9,866 bases of DNA from Pseudomonadota bacterium (GCA_023433855.1 JAEYTV010000248.1:1-9866), one strand, 5' to 3'. Shown: positions 1-7,990, numbered from the stretch's first letter. Numbers and translations are program-made. The notes: a model not told the origin generated them from the letters alone.

Positions 1-35
1 CCGGGAGGAGGGGAGGGGTTTGTGGCGGTATCCAT
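1..35 (-). CDS. 5' end of a gene running off the left edge, product unknown
   Basis: On the minus strand an ATG at 33-35 opens a frame that stays open to base 1 and begins MDTATNPSPPPG. It is preceded by a strong Shine-Dalgarno sequence, CGGAGGAG, six bases upstream, and by a promoter-like element at 122-151. These two signals are the reason for calling a real gene from so little sequence. Twelve residues, rich in Pro, Ser and Thr, are too few to identify a family. A short proline-rich start before the first structured segment would suit many cytosolic enzymes, acyl-CoA ligases among them, but this is only a guess. It is co-directional with the thioesterase gene, 162 bases downstream of that gene's stop, and shares its promoter sequence, so the two are probably co-regulated. 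Confidence 0.6.
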   Translation of the reverse strand, partial: MDTATNPSPPP

Positions 36-121
36 AGTCGGCTCCTCCGAGATCGAGAGATGAAGGCATCAGGATCCCTCGGGTTCGCGCGATGCCAGCT
101 CACTCTCCTCTCCCTCTGGAA

Positions 122-151
122 CGGATAAAGCAGGGAGCCTGATAATGTCAA
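122..151 (-). promoter_or_regulatory. Candidate promoter of the left-edge gene
   Basis: On the minus strand TTGACA (146-151) is followed after 18 bases by TATCCG (122-127), or after 17 bases by TTATCC (123-128). The -35 element is perfect; the -10 element is weak but of a kind seen in alphaproteobacteria. The spacer contains the dyad CAGGCTCCCTG. An almost identical arrangement precedes the thioesterase gene at 1269-1297, which supports function. Predicted transcription would start roughly 80 bases before the ATG at 35. Confidence 0.5.
131..141. promoter_or_regulatory. Operator-like dyad, copy 1
   Basis: This copy reads CAGGCTCCCTG on the minus strand, with inverted arms CAGG and CCTG around a 3-base centre. 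It sits inside the promoter spacer of the left-edge gene, where a bound repressor would block RNA polymerase. An identical copy lies at 1276-1286. Beyond the core the arms of this copy are less symmetrical than those of copy 2. The MarR protein encoded at 1410-1895 is a natural candidate ligand, but that is inference. Confidence 0.45.
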
Positions 152-197
152 TCGCTGAAATCTGGCCGATCTTCGCCCTGCCGCAGCGGCGCCGTTT

Positions 198-1136
198 TTA
201 TAGCGTCAGACCCTCGGTCTCATATCGCGCAAGGACCTTCGTCGCCGCCGGCGAAATCTCCACGACGGCGCGTGCATCGAGATCGAAGATGATGGCCGTC
301 GATTGCATGGAGCCGTAGACCCTGTCGGTGAAGGGATCGACTATCCAGAAGATCAGCGACATGGTGCGCCTGTACGTCGTCTGAAGGCCCGCCCAGATCT
401 CGAAACAATCGCCAGCACAGGGGGGTTGTCCATAAAGGATCCGGAATTCAAGCACGGCGCCCCCGATCCTCCCGGGAGGCGTCTGCGCAAGCTCGGCGAC
501 GTGGGCCCGCAAAGGCCCCGTGAGTTGCTTCACGCCACTCCCGACCGCGCCGATGAATTTTTGAGGCCGCATACGGTCAAAGGCGTCGCAGCTGTCCCGT
601 TCGATCAGGCTCATAGACGTACGCTTGAGGCCCAGCGCAATTGCGCGACCTCTCGAAGCTGCCATAATAACCGGTTCATCGTTCGTGCTGCGTGGTGCTG
701 CCTCCTTGGGTATACCCACCAGCGAAGCTCCGATCCTTTTCAGGAAATCGGCCGGCCAGGAACGCGGGGTAGTCCCGTCGGCTGCGTCCACATGCGTCAC
801 CCGCACACGGAATGTCGCGGCGATCTGTCCGCTGTCGCTGTGATGCATGACGAGCAGCACGAAGGCGGTGGTCGGCGTGGCATCTATGAAGCCTGCCTGC
901 ATATGAAGTGGTGCGCCACCATGGGCTTCTCGATGGAACCGGATGTGGTGTTCGTTAAAGGCGAGCGTCGTGGAAGATCGCGGCGACATGAGGTCGGGCA
1001 GACCGTTGAAGCCGAAGAGCATGGCGAGCCCTTCATGGGCACGCGCGACATAGTACTGGGTGTTCCAGTGGCCCATCTCGTCCACCTCCCATTGGCGGAC
1101 GCTGCCACGCCACACTTCGATCATCTCGCCCCCCAT
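198..1136 (-). CDS. Double-hotdog acyl-CoA thioesterase-like protein
   Basis: The 312-residue product appears to contain two hotdog-fold halves. The N-terminal half (about residues 10-130) has the D-x-x-G-H-x-N motif as DEMGHWN at residues 19-25, followed by a long helix and an FNEHHIRFHRE strand, as in 4HBT/FatA-like thioesterases. The C-terminal half (about 195-300) repeats the strand pattern (GGAVLEFRILYG, then GDCFEIWAGLQ) without an obvious second catalytic motif. The likely activity is hydrolysis of an acyl- or aroyl-CoA thioester in the cytosol; the substrate cannot be read from the sequence. I chose the ATG at 1136 because AAGAGGA lies eight bases upstream. The ATG at 1124, preceded by GGGGGCGAG, is a credible alternative. 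It stands alone between the MarR gene and the left-edge gene and has its own promoter-like element at 1269-1297. Confidence 0.75.
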   Translation of the reverse strand: MGGEMIEVWRGSVRQWEVDEMGHWNTQYYVARAHEGLAMLFGFNGLPDLMSPRSSTTLAFNEHHIRFHREAHGGAPLHMQAGFIDATPTTAFVLLVMHHSDSGQIAATFRVRVTHVDAADGTTPRSWPADFLKRIGASLVGIPKEAAPRSTNDEPVIMAASRGRAIALGLKRTSMSLIERDSCDAFDRMRPQKFIGAVGSGVKQLTGPLRAHVAELAQTPPGRIGGAVLEFRILYGQPPCAGDCFEIWAGLQTTYRRTMSLIFWIVDPFTDRVYGSMQSTAIIFDLDARAVVEISPAATKVLARYETEGLTL

Positions 1137-1268
1137 GGCGCCATTCCTCTTGTACAACGACGTGACCCGCGACCTGTCGGCGGCAGCCTGTCGTGACTTC
1201 GGTGTACTCCCGACGCCAGAAAATCATGTCATTCGCTATCCCGGCCAGACGCCTCTCTCCCACTGTTA

Positions 1269-1297
1269 CGGATATCAGGGAGCCTGTTATTTTGCAA
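1269..1297 (-). promoter_or_regulatory. Candidate promoter of the thioesterase gene
   Basis: On the minus strand TTGCAA (1292-1297) and TATCCG (1269-1274) are separated by 17 bases, and the spacer contains CAGGCTCCCTG. It closely copies the element at 122-151, including the CAG and GG bases just past the -10. It predicts a leader of about 130 bases before the thioesterase ATG, so this gene is probably transcribed separately from the MarR gene upstream. Confidence 0.5.
1276..1286. promoter_or_regulatory. Operator-like dyad, copy 2
   Basis: This is the same CAGGCTCCCTG core as at 131-141. Here the symmetry extends outward: on the plus strand ATATCAGG, a GAG centre, then CCTGTTAT, with seven of eight arm positions matching. 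The resulting 19-base near-palindrome is in the size range usual for MarR- or TetR-type operators. It lies about 120 bases downstream of the MarR stop codon and within the thioesterase promoter spacer. Confidence 0.45.
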
Positions 1298-1350
1298 TGA
1301 ATTTGCGGTGGCCATCTGTGGGCGGAGAGCTTGGTTGCTCCCGGGTAGCA

Positions 1351-1369
1351 AAGGCTGCAGAGAAGCCTT
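1351..1369 (-). terminator. Weak terminator candidate after the MarR gene
   Basis: On the minus strand AAGGCT, a 7-base loop (TCTCTGC) and AGCCTT form a 6-base stem about 40 bases after the MarR stop, followed by only one or two further T residues. The placement suits the 3' end of the MarR transcript, but the stem is short and the T tract is poor. Confidence 0.25.
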
Positions 1370-1409
1370 CCCTATCGGCGTTTTCCCTCCAGGCGAGGAT
1401 TGGTAGCGC

Positions 1410-1895
1410 CTATTCTCCCTTGGGCGCGTCGCGTTCACGAAGACTCCGGGCCACTAATCGGCACAGGTCCCGGAACTGCTGATAGGTTTCCTGGGGGAAA
1501 ATCGAAAAGATATCCCGCTCTACGGCATCAGCGACGGCATCGCAGGCATCAAGCATGTTCCTGCCTTCCTCTGTGAGACTCATGCGCAGGATACGCCGGT
1601 TGGCGGGGTCCTCCTTGCGGGTGATGAGGTTACGTCGCTGAAGTCCGCTGATCAGTTCGTTCATCGTTTGGGGCGTGACGAAGAAGCGGCGCGACAGTTC
1701 CGCTGAGGAAAGGCCGTCGCGGCTGCCGATAACGCTCAGCACTGTGTACTGGATACCGGTCATCTGATGAGCGGCGAGCGAGGCTTCCAGCCTGGTGCGT
1801 ACCGCATGGTTCGCCTGGTTGAGGAAGTACACGGCCCGGGGCCGCAGCATGTGCCATTCACCGGCTTCTTCTTCACGTCCAGTGTCTTCAACCAT
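1410..1895 (-). CDS. MarR-family transcriptional regulator
   Basis: The 161-residue product has the usual MarR length and layout. An N-terminal dimerisation helix (about 18-40) leads into a winged helix-turn-helix (about 48-111), with GLSSAELSRRFFVTPQTMNELISGLQ partly forming the recognition region near 61-86. The wing ends in the classic D-P-x-x-x-R pattern (DPANRRILRMSLTEEG, 96-111). C-terminal helices complete the dimer interface. The start is ATG at 1895; a GTG directly before it (1898) is also possible, and AGGTAGG lies roughly ten bases upstream. The family usually represses neighbouring genes and releases DNA on binding small aromatic acids or their CoA esters. The adjacent thioesterase, and the dyads at 131-141 and 1276-1286, make those promoters plausible targets. 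I see no copy of the dyad upstream of this gene itself. Confidence 0.88.
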   Translation of the reverse strand: MVEDTGREEEAGEWHMLRPRAVYFLNQANHAVRTRLEASLAAHQMTGIQYTVLSVIGSRDGLSSAELSRRFFVTPQTMNELISGLQRRNLITRKEDPANRRILRMSLTEEGRNMLDACDAVADAVERDIFSIFPQETYQQFRDLCRLVARSLRERDAPKGE

Positions 1896-2054
1896 CACGA
1901 CGCGGCCTACCTTTTGTCCATGCCATCCTCAAGCGGGTAGCCGAGAAAGCGGAAATCTACAAGCACAGCTTGCAACAAACACTCATCGCCCCGGAGCGAG
2001 GCGGCGGCTCGCCGCTGCCCCAGATCTCGGCCCACGCACCGCCATTGCTCACGG

Positions 2055-2984
2055 TCAAGAACCTGTCTTTGATCTTTCTGACCGGGCCCCGCCAGTTCTC
2101 CCATCGAGCCGCATCCTTTCCTTCATCCGCCATGCTCGCGGCGTGTCGCCTGTCTGCTTGAGAAAAAAGCGCGAGAAGTAGGCGGGATCACTGAAGCCGA
2201 GCCGGGCTCCGACTTCATGAACCGGCGAAATCGAGAAGACCAGTTCCCGTTTGGCCTCTTCCGTCAGCTTGGCCATGAGAAGATCATGGACGGTTTGCCC
2301 GGTGATGGCGCGGGTGATGCGATTAAGGTGGGTCAGTGATATGCCGAGTTCTCCGGCATAGAAGGAGGCTGGCTTCTGGCTGCGGAAATGTTGCCGGATA
2401 AGGCCATTCAGCACCTCCAGCCGACGCTCCCCGTCTTCCGCCGGACGTTGGCTGACGTCGCTTTCATCAGAAATGCGCGCCGTCAGCCTGATTGCCTGTG
2501 TCACATATGCCTCCAGCAGATCGTTGCGCCCGCTGCGGCGATGCTCGAATTCCTCGCCCAATCGTTTCAATGTCTGCATCGCGAAGGCCGCGTCGGGATT
2601 GGCTCGATCGAGCACCGTCACATGCGGCGCCGCCAACCATTCGCCGAAACGACTTCGCTCCGACGGAGGATGCCCGAGGTGGGATGCAAGGATGGTGATG
2701 ACCAGTCCTTCGATATCGCGCGAGAAGCGGAACCCATGGGTGAGACCGGGCGGCACGGTAACGATCGACGGCGGGTCGAGGGCCTGCACCTCGTGGCCGA
2801 ATGTAGCGTCGCCCGAGCCTGCCTCGATATACAAGATCTGAAAGAATGTCTCGTGCCGGTGCGGTCGAATTTCCCACCGGTGCAAGCTGCTTCTAGACCT
2901 GATTGTCTCGCAATGCAGCCAGAAATCGGGTTCCTTGCCACTATTCTCGCCGTAGAGCTGATAAGTAGGGACCGGCCTGTTCAC
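2055..2984 (-). CDS. pobR: AraC-family activator, probable PobR
   Basis: This 309-residue regulator has an N-terminal cupin-like sensing domain, with PHRHETFFQILYIEAGSG near 41-58 and VPPGLTHGF near 77-85. A C-terminal AraC/XylS DNA-binding domain follows, with helix-turn-helix 1 around 207-228 and helix-turn-helix 2 around 254-276. The family signature is clear in EVGARLGFSDPAYFSRFF and the following TGDTPRAWR. The divergent pobA gene 120 bases away identifies the likely role: activation of pobA in response to 4-hydroxybenzoate, as in AraC-type PobR proteins of proteobacteria. The start is GTG at 2984, supported by GGAG seven bases upstream; the nearby ATG at 3000 is out of frame. The last 25 or so residues beyond the second helix-turn-helix are basic and look unstructured. 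The identification as PobR rests on context plus overall resemblance. Confidence 0.85.
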   Translation of the reverse strand: MNRPVPTYQLYGENSGKEPDFWLHCETIRSRSSLHRWEIRPHRHETFFQILYIEAGSGDATFGHEVQALDPPSIVTVPPGLTHGFRFSRDIEGLVITILASHLGHPPSERSRFGEWLAAPHVTVLDRANPDAAFAMQTLKRLGEEFEHRRSGRNDLLEAYVTQAIRLTARISDESDVSQRPAEDGERRLEVLNGLIRQHFRSQKPASFYAGELGISLTHLNRITRAITGQTVHDLLMAKLTEEAKRELVFSISPVHEVGARLGFSDPAYFSRFFLKQTGDTPRAWRMKERMRLDGRTGGARSERSKTGS

Positions 2985-4277
<1,293 letters not shown>

Positions 4278-4316
4278 AGGTTTCAGCGGCGATTGACTGC
4301 GCTTGCAACGCGGTGA

Positions 4317-4335
4317 GGTGCCCTGTGTCGGCACC
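4317..4335 (+). terminator. Hairpin after pobA, weak terminator candidate
   Basis: GGTGCC and GGCACC pair perfectly across a 7-base loop, 39 bases after the pobA stop. No T tract follows, so a rho-independent terminator is unlikely. It could stabilise the 3' end of the pobA message or be chance. Confidence 0.2.
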
Positions 4336-4347
4336 CGCCGCCCCGCT

Positions 4348-4488
4348 CCGATCGATCCGGAGAGTTCGCAAGCTGCCCAGAGCATCCATCTGCGCGAAGT
4401 AGACAAGGAAGCGGAAGGCACCTACATCAACAAAGAAGTTCACCTTCCCTTGAGAAGCACGGAGATCTTGCGTTCCAGCGGCGAATAA
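4348..4488 (+). pseudogene. Possible 3' relic of an ABC solute-binding protein gene
   Basis: A frame ending at TAA 4486-4488 reads PIDPESSQAAQSIHLREV, then D-K-E-A-E-G-T-Y-I-N-K-E-V-H, and about a dozen more residues. This resembles the end of HAAT-family (Peripla_BP_6) binding proteins. In that family an I-D-P-x-T-R-D-I-V-Q-like stretch is followed by an x-Y-I-R-E-V strand, a short D-G turn, and a Y-x-N-x-E strand before the stop. The position is right: in such operons the binding-protein gene usually sits directly upstream of livH with a leader of this size. Everything upstream of the tail is missing and the pobA 3' end takes its place, which points to a deletion. The similarity is recalled by eye over about 35 residues, so this remains tentative. 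Confidence 0.35.
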
Positions 4489-4575
4489 AGCAAGGGGACG
4501 CGAGGCTGCGCCATGGTCTTGAGCCGCATCTTGCATGGTAAGGACGTTCTGCAGACGTGGAGGTTCTTGGAGCGA

Positions 4576-4594
4576 CAGGAGAGATCGGCTCCTG
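4576..4594 (+). other. Hairpin in the livH leader
   Basis: CAGGAG, the loop AGATCGG, and CTCCTG form a perfect 6-base stem about 60 bases before the livH ATG. No T tract follows. Intercistronic hairpins between a binding-protein gene and its permease genes commonly lower permease expression or protect the upstream message. This could be such an element left from an earlier operon. Confidence 0.3.
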
Positions 4595-4656
4595 GGCTAC
4601 AAGCGGAGGGGACACCAACCACTGAAGACCAACAGCGAAGGACAGGACAACACCCT

Positions 4657-5520
4657 ATGCAGACGGTCTTCAGCATAGCCATCGATGCGCTCGCCTACGG
4701 CATGGTATTGTTCGTGATAACGATTGGCCTTTCGGTGACGATGGGTCTGATGCGCGTCGTTAACCTGGCGCATGGCGCATTCGCTATGATTGGCGGGTAC
4801 ATCGCCGCCTATGTGGCGCGCGGTCTCGGACTCGGATATGCGGTCGCCATCATCGCCGCCGTGGTGATCACCATCGTTATCGCCATTCCCCTTGAGCGGC
4901 TTCTTTATCGCCGCATCTATGGAAAACCCGAGCTCACGCAGGTCCTGATGACGATCGGCATCACCTTCTGCATCATCGGCATTGCCAATTACGTCATGGG
5001 CCCGACGCTGAAGACCATTCCGCTACCCGAGCCGCTGCAGGGCTCCGTCGATCTTGGCTTCCGCAGCATCTCCACCCACCGGCTGTTCGCCATAACCTGC
5101 GGTTTGGTCGTAGCGCTCTGCCTGTGGTTCGTGATGGAGATGACCAGCTTCGGCATCAAGCTGCGTGCGACGGTCGACAATGCCGCCATGGCGGCAGCGC
5201 TTGGCGTGCGCACGGAGATCGTCTACGCGGTGAGCTTTGCAGCCGCCGTCGGGCTGGCAGCCTTCGGAGGCGTGCTCGGCGCCGAACTTCTGCCGATCGA
5301 GCCCTATTATGCGCTGCGGTACATGATGACCTTCCTGGTCGTCGTCTCGGTGGGTGGGGCCGGGTCCATCCCCGGCGCGCTGATCGCCTGCCTTGTCCTC
5401 GGGGCCATCGACACAACGGGGCGCTACCTGGTGCCGGAGTTCGGCGAATTCTTCTTCTATCTCGCTGTGATCGCCATCATCTGCGTCTTTCCGCGCGGCT
5501 TCGCCGGACGCGTGAAGTGA
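4657..5520 (+). CDS. livH: HAAT-type ABC transporter permease (LivH family)
   Basis: This 287-residue inner-membrane protein has about eight hydrophobic segments. LivH hallmarks include LSVTMGLMRVVNLAHGAFAM near 26-44, the G-K-P-E-L-T-Q-V-L-M-T-I-G segment near 89-101, and the cytoplasmic coupling region LRATVDNAAMAAALGV near 169-184 that contacts the ATPases. The conserved end SVGGAGSIPGALIACLVLG lies at 231-249. I chose the ATG at 4657 because it opens directly onto the first membrane segment and has AGGA nine bases upstream. An in-frame extension to 4513 would add a hydrophilic 48-residue tail not usual in the family. With the next gene it forms the membrane pore. Family members carry branched-chain amino acids, amides, urea or aromatic acids; pobA next door favours an aromatic acid. 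Confidence 0.9.
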   Translation: MQTVFSIAIDALAYGMVLFVITIGLSVTMGLMRVVNLAHGAFAMIGGYIAAYVARGLGLGYAVAIIAAVVITIVIAIPLERLLYRRIYGKPELTQVLMTIGITFCIIGIANYVMGPTLKTIPLPEPLQGSVDLGFRSISTHRLFAITCGLVVALCLWFVMEMTSFGIKLRATVDNAAMAAALGVRTEIVYAVSFAAAVGLAAFGGVLGAELLPIEPYYALRYMMTFLVVVSVGGAGSIPGALIACLVLGAIDTTGRYLVPEFGEFFFYLAVIAIICVFPRGFAGRVK

Positions 5521-5536
5521 GGCAGGCGGTGTTGAC

Positions 5537-6532
5537 ATGATTTCGGGGAGCCACAGCAATATCGGTCGGCGAGGCGGTTCATTGAAGCGCGACCTTATTG
5601 GCGTGACCGTCATCATCGCGTTCGCCGCGCTGGGATATGTCCTCTTTCCTGACAATCTCGCGCTGCTGACCCGTATCCTGGCTTCCGCCTTGCTGGTGCT
5701 GTCACTCGATCTGGTGACCGGTTATTGCGGCGTCGCTACGCTTGGGCATGCCGCGCTGTTCGGCTCCGGCGCCTATGCGGCCGGTATTCTCTCGGCCCAC
5801 TATGGCATCAACGATCCAGTCCTGATGACGCTCGGCGGTATCATTGCCGGTGCGGGCGCGGGACTGCTCTGTGTGGTGGTCATGCTCAGGGCCCACGGGC
5901 TGCCGCAGATTGTTTTGTCGATTGCCCTGGTCTTTCTGTTCCACGAGTTCGCCAACAAAGCTTCCTCCTGGACCGGCGGCAGCGATGGCCTCGTCGGTAT
6001 CATGCCCGATCCCGTCTTTGGCCTCTATGAGTTCGACCTATTCGGCCGCACGGCTTATTTCTTCGGCGTGGCGCTGCTGCTGATTGTCTTGATACTGCTC
6101 CGCATCCTAGTGCGCTCGCCCTTCGGCCTGCTGTGCCGCGGCATCAAGGAAGACCCGTTGCGTATCCGTGCCATCGGGGCGTCGCCGGATAGGGCGCTGA
6201 TGAAGATGTTTGTGATATCCGGCGCAGTGGCGGGGGCGGGCGGGGCGCTCAGCGCCATCTCCACCCAGGTCGTGGGCCTTGATGCGCTCTCCTTCACCCT
6301 GTCGGCGGAAGCGCTGGTCATGCTGGTGCTCGGAGGCACGGGATCGCTGTTCGGGGCGATGGCCGGCACGCTGATCTTCATGCTGTTTGAGGATTATGTT
6401 TCAGCCGCCAACCCGTTCCATTGGCTGACCATGGTCGGCGCTCTGCTGATCGCGGTCGTGTTGTTCGCGCCAAACGGCATCTACGGCACCGTCGCCGCCT
6501 ATCTCTCATGCCGGGGAGGGGATAGCCGATGA
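5537..6532 (+). CDS. livM: HAAT-type ABC transporter permease (LivM family)
   Basis: This 331-residue second permease of the importer is a multi-span inner-membrane protein. Diagnostic LivM features are DLVTGYCGVATLGHAALFG (58-76), an ASSWTGGSDGL motif (142-152), and the coupling segment GIKEDPLRIRAIGASPDRA (202-220). LGGTGSLFGAMAG lies near 265-277, and the C-terminal GIYG stretch completes it. The start is ATG at 5537, 16 bases after the livH stop, preceded by GAGGC. An in-frame TTG at 5582 would remove a hydrophilic 15-residue leader and is an alternative. The stop codon overlaps the next start as ATGA, so translation of this gene and livG is coupled. Confidence 0.9.
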   Translation: MISGSHSNIGRRGGSLKRDLIGVTVIIAFAALGYVLFPDNLALLTRILASALLVLSLDLVTGYCGVATLGHAALFGSGAYAAGILSAHYGINDPVLMTLGGIIAGAGAGLLCVVVMLRAHGLPQIVLSIALVFLFHEFANKASSWTGGSDGLVGIMPDPVFGLYEFDLFGRTAYFFGVALLLIVLILLRILVRSPFGLLCRGIKEDPLRIRAIGASPDRALMKMFVISGAVAGAGGALSAISTQVVGLDALSFTLSAEALVMLVLGGTGSLFGAMAGTLIFMLFEDYVSAANPFHWLTMVGALLIAVVLFAPNGIYGTVAAYLSCRGGDSR

Positions 6533-7293
6533 CCGCCGTTTTCGAGGTGACGAATCTCAGGCGATCGTTCGGCGGGCTTGTTGTCACGAACGACGTTTCG
6601 CTGTCCATGGCTCCGGGTGACCGGGTGGCGCTGATCGGTCCCAACGGTGCCGGGAAGACAACCTTCGTCGACCTCGTCACCGGCGTGCTGCCGCCGAGTT
6701 CCGGCGAGGTGCGGCTCCTTGGCGAAACCATCACCAAGGTCGATCCAATCGGCCGTGTGCGGCGCGGGCTCGTCCGCTCCTTCCAACTGACACGGCTGTT
6801 TCAGGACATGACTGCGGCCGAACATGTGGGGCTTGCCGTGCTGCAGCGGAGCGGCCGTGGTAGTCGCCTGTTCGGGAGCTTCCTTGATATGCCCGATGTG
6901 ATGGCCGAGGTTTACGAATTGCTCGAAAAGCTGGGTTTGGGCGAAGTCGCGCATCGCAAGGTCTGCCAGATCGCCTATGGCCAGCAACGACTGCTCGAAA
7001 TCGCCATAGCACTGGCACTGAAGCCGACGGTGTTGCTGCTTGACGAGCCGGCAGCCGGTGTGCCGCAGGGTGATACCGGCCGTATCGAACAGGCACTCGC
7101 CGGCCTGCCCGAGGATCTGGCAGTCCTGATGATCGAGCACGACATGGATCTGGTCTTCCGCTTTGCCAAGCGGGTGATCGTGCTTGCCGGCGGGACCGTC
7201 ATCTTCGACGGCCTGCCGTCCGATGTCACCAGGGATGCCCGGGTCCGTGAGGCCTATCTCGGAAGTTATGCCCATGCCAGCAGCTTCGCTTGA
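6529..7293 (+). CDS. livG: HAAT-type ABC transporter ATPase (LivG family)
   Basis: This is a 254-residue cytosolic ATP-binding subunit. Walker A is GPNGAGKTT (37-45), and the Q-loop Gln is in RSFQLTRLFQDMT (Gln86). The ABC signature appears in the LivG-typical form IAYGQQRLLEIA (148-159) rather than LSGGQ. Walker B is VLLLDEPAAGV (168-178), and the switch His is His204 in MIEHDMDLV. Everything needed for ATP hydrolysis is present. The stretch after the Q-loop, GSRLFGSFLDMPDVMAEVYE, is the family's usual insert. It overlaps livM by four bases and livF by 20, so the three are made from one message. It pairs with LivF to drive transport through LivH and LivM. Confidence 0.93.
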   Translation: MTAVFEVTNLRRSFGGLVVTNDVSLSMAPGDRVALIGPNGAGKTTFVDLVTGVLPPSSGEVRLLGETITKVDPIGRVRRGLVRSFQLTRLFQDMTAAEHVGLAVLQRSGRGSRLFGSFLDMPDVMAEVYELLEKLGLGEVAHRKVCQIAYGQQRLLEIAIALALKPTVLLLDEPAAGVPQGDTGRIEQALAGLPEDLAVLMIEHDMDLVFRFAKRVIVLAGGTVIFDGLPSDVTRDARVREAYLGSYAHASSFA

Positions 7294-7990
7294 GGTCGAA
7301 AACCTCTCCGCAGGATATGGCCCGACCCGCGTTCTGGAGAACATATCCTTCTCTGTCCCTGCCGGTCAGCGGCTTGCCGTGCTCGGCCGAAACGGCATGG
7401 GCAAGACCACGCTGCTCGCCTCGCTTGCCGGCCAGACAAAACGTTACGACGGTTGCATACGTCTGGGTGGTGCCGATATTTCCACCGCGCCGGGTGCACC
7501 CCGCGCAATCCAGGGGCTTGGCTACGTACCGCAGGCGCGCTGCATCTTTCCGACGTTGACGGTGGAGGAGAACCTCGCCGTTGGCTTGAAGGGCCGGCCG
7601 AAGACCGCCATCGATGAAGCCTACCAGATGTTCCCGCGGCTGAAGGAGCGTCGCCGCAACCTCGGCAGCCAGCTCTCGGGCGGCGAACAACAGATGCTGA
7701 CCACGGCCCGCAGCATCCTGGGCCGGCCAACGGTCCTGTTACTGGACGAACCGCTGGAAGGATTGGCGCCGGTCATCTGCGAAGAATTGATCGGAGCCTT
7801 CACCGATCTTGCCAATACGGGGGAGATGACGATCCTGCTCGTCGAGCAACGGATCCAGAGCGCGCTCGACTTTGCCGAGCAGGTGATCATCCTGGAACGC
7901 GGAAGGATCGCCTGGTGCGGCACCCCGCAAGCGCTCACCAAGGATCAAGATACGGTGGAGCGGCTCCTCGGAGTAGGCGGCCTGAAATGA
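7274..7990 (+). CDS. livF: HAAT-type ABC transporter ATPase (LivF family)
   Basis: This 238-residue cytosolic ATPase is the usual LivF size (about 237). Walker A is GRNGMGKTT (38-46), and the Q-loop Gln87 is in GYVPQARCIFPTLTVEENL. The canonical signature LSGGEQQ lies at 134-140, and Walker B plus D-loop is VLLLDEPLEGLAP (154-166). The switch position is Gln192 in LLVEQR; Gln here is normal for LivF. I chose the ATG at 7274 because GGAAG lies eight bases upstream. An ATG two codons earlier (7268) sits too close to that site, and the open frame further upstream lies within livG. No terminator is visible in the 76 bases to the convergent gene downstream. Confidence 0.92.
   Translation: MPAASLEVENLSAGYGPTRVLENISFSVPAGQRLAVLGRNGMGKTTLLASLAGQTKRYDGCIRLGGADISTAPGAPRAIQGLGYVPQARCIFPTLTVEENLAVGLKGRPKTAIDEAYQMFPRLKERRRNLGSQLSGGEQQMLTTARSILGRPTVLLLDEPLEGLAPVICEELIGAFTDLANTGEMTILLVEQRIQSALDFAEQVIILERGRIAWCGTPQALTKDQDTVERLLGVGGLK

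Larger units (their letters stand above)
4278..4656 (+). other. 379-base gap between pobA and livH
   Basis: No intact gene is supported here. The stretch holds a short hairpin after pobA (4317-4335), a reading frame that looks like the tail of a solute-binding protein (4348-4488), and a leader of about 168 bases before livH with a hairpin at 4576-4594. I see no strong rho-independent terminator, so transcription from pobA into the importer genes is possible. I also see no convincing consensus promoter in front of livH. Confidence 0.5.

Noticed and set aside
180..199. GC-rich dyad GCCGCAGCGGC followed by GCCG and five T on the plus strand, like a terminator
   Set aside because: It would act on plus-strand transcription, but no plus-strand gene lies upstream. 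On the minus strand the A/T tract comes before the stem, the wrong order. It overlaps the thioesterase stop codon.
303..1196. A 297-codon plus-strand frame opposite the thioesterase gene
   Set aside because: It is the antisense shadow of the thioesterase: low complexity, no family resemblance and no ribosome binding site, while the minus-strand frame has recognisable motifs.
1925..2104. Plus-strand frame containing PPLLTVKNLSLIF, reminiscent of the start of an ABC ATPase
   Set aside because: Only about a dozen residues resemble the family and no Walker A follows. The right part overlaps the end of pobR on the other strand, so chance is more likely than a relic.
4513..4656. N-terminal extension of livH by 48 codons
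   Set aside because: The extension is hydrophilic and unlike LivH N-termini, and the ATG at 4657 has a suitable ribosome binding site and starts at the first membrane segment.
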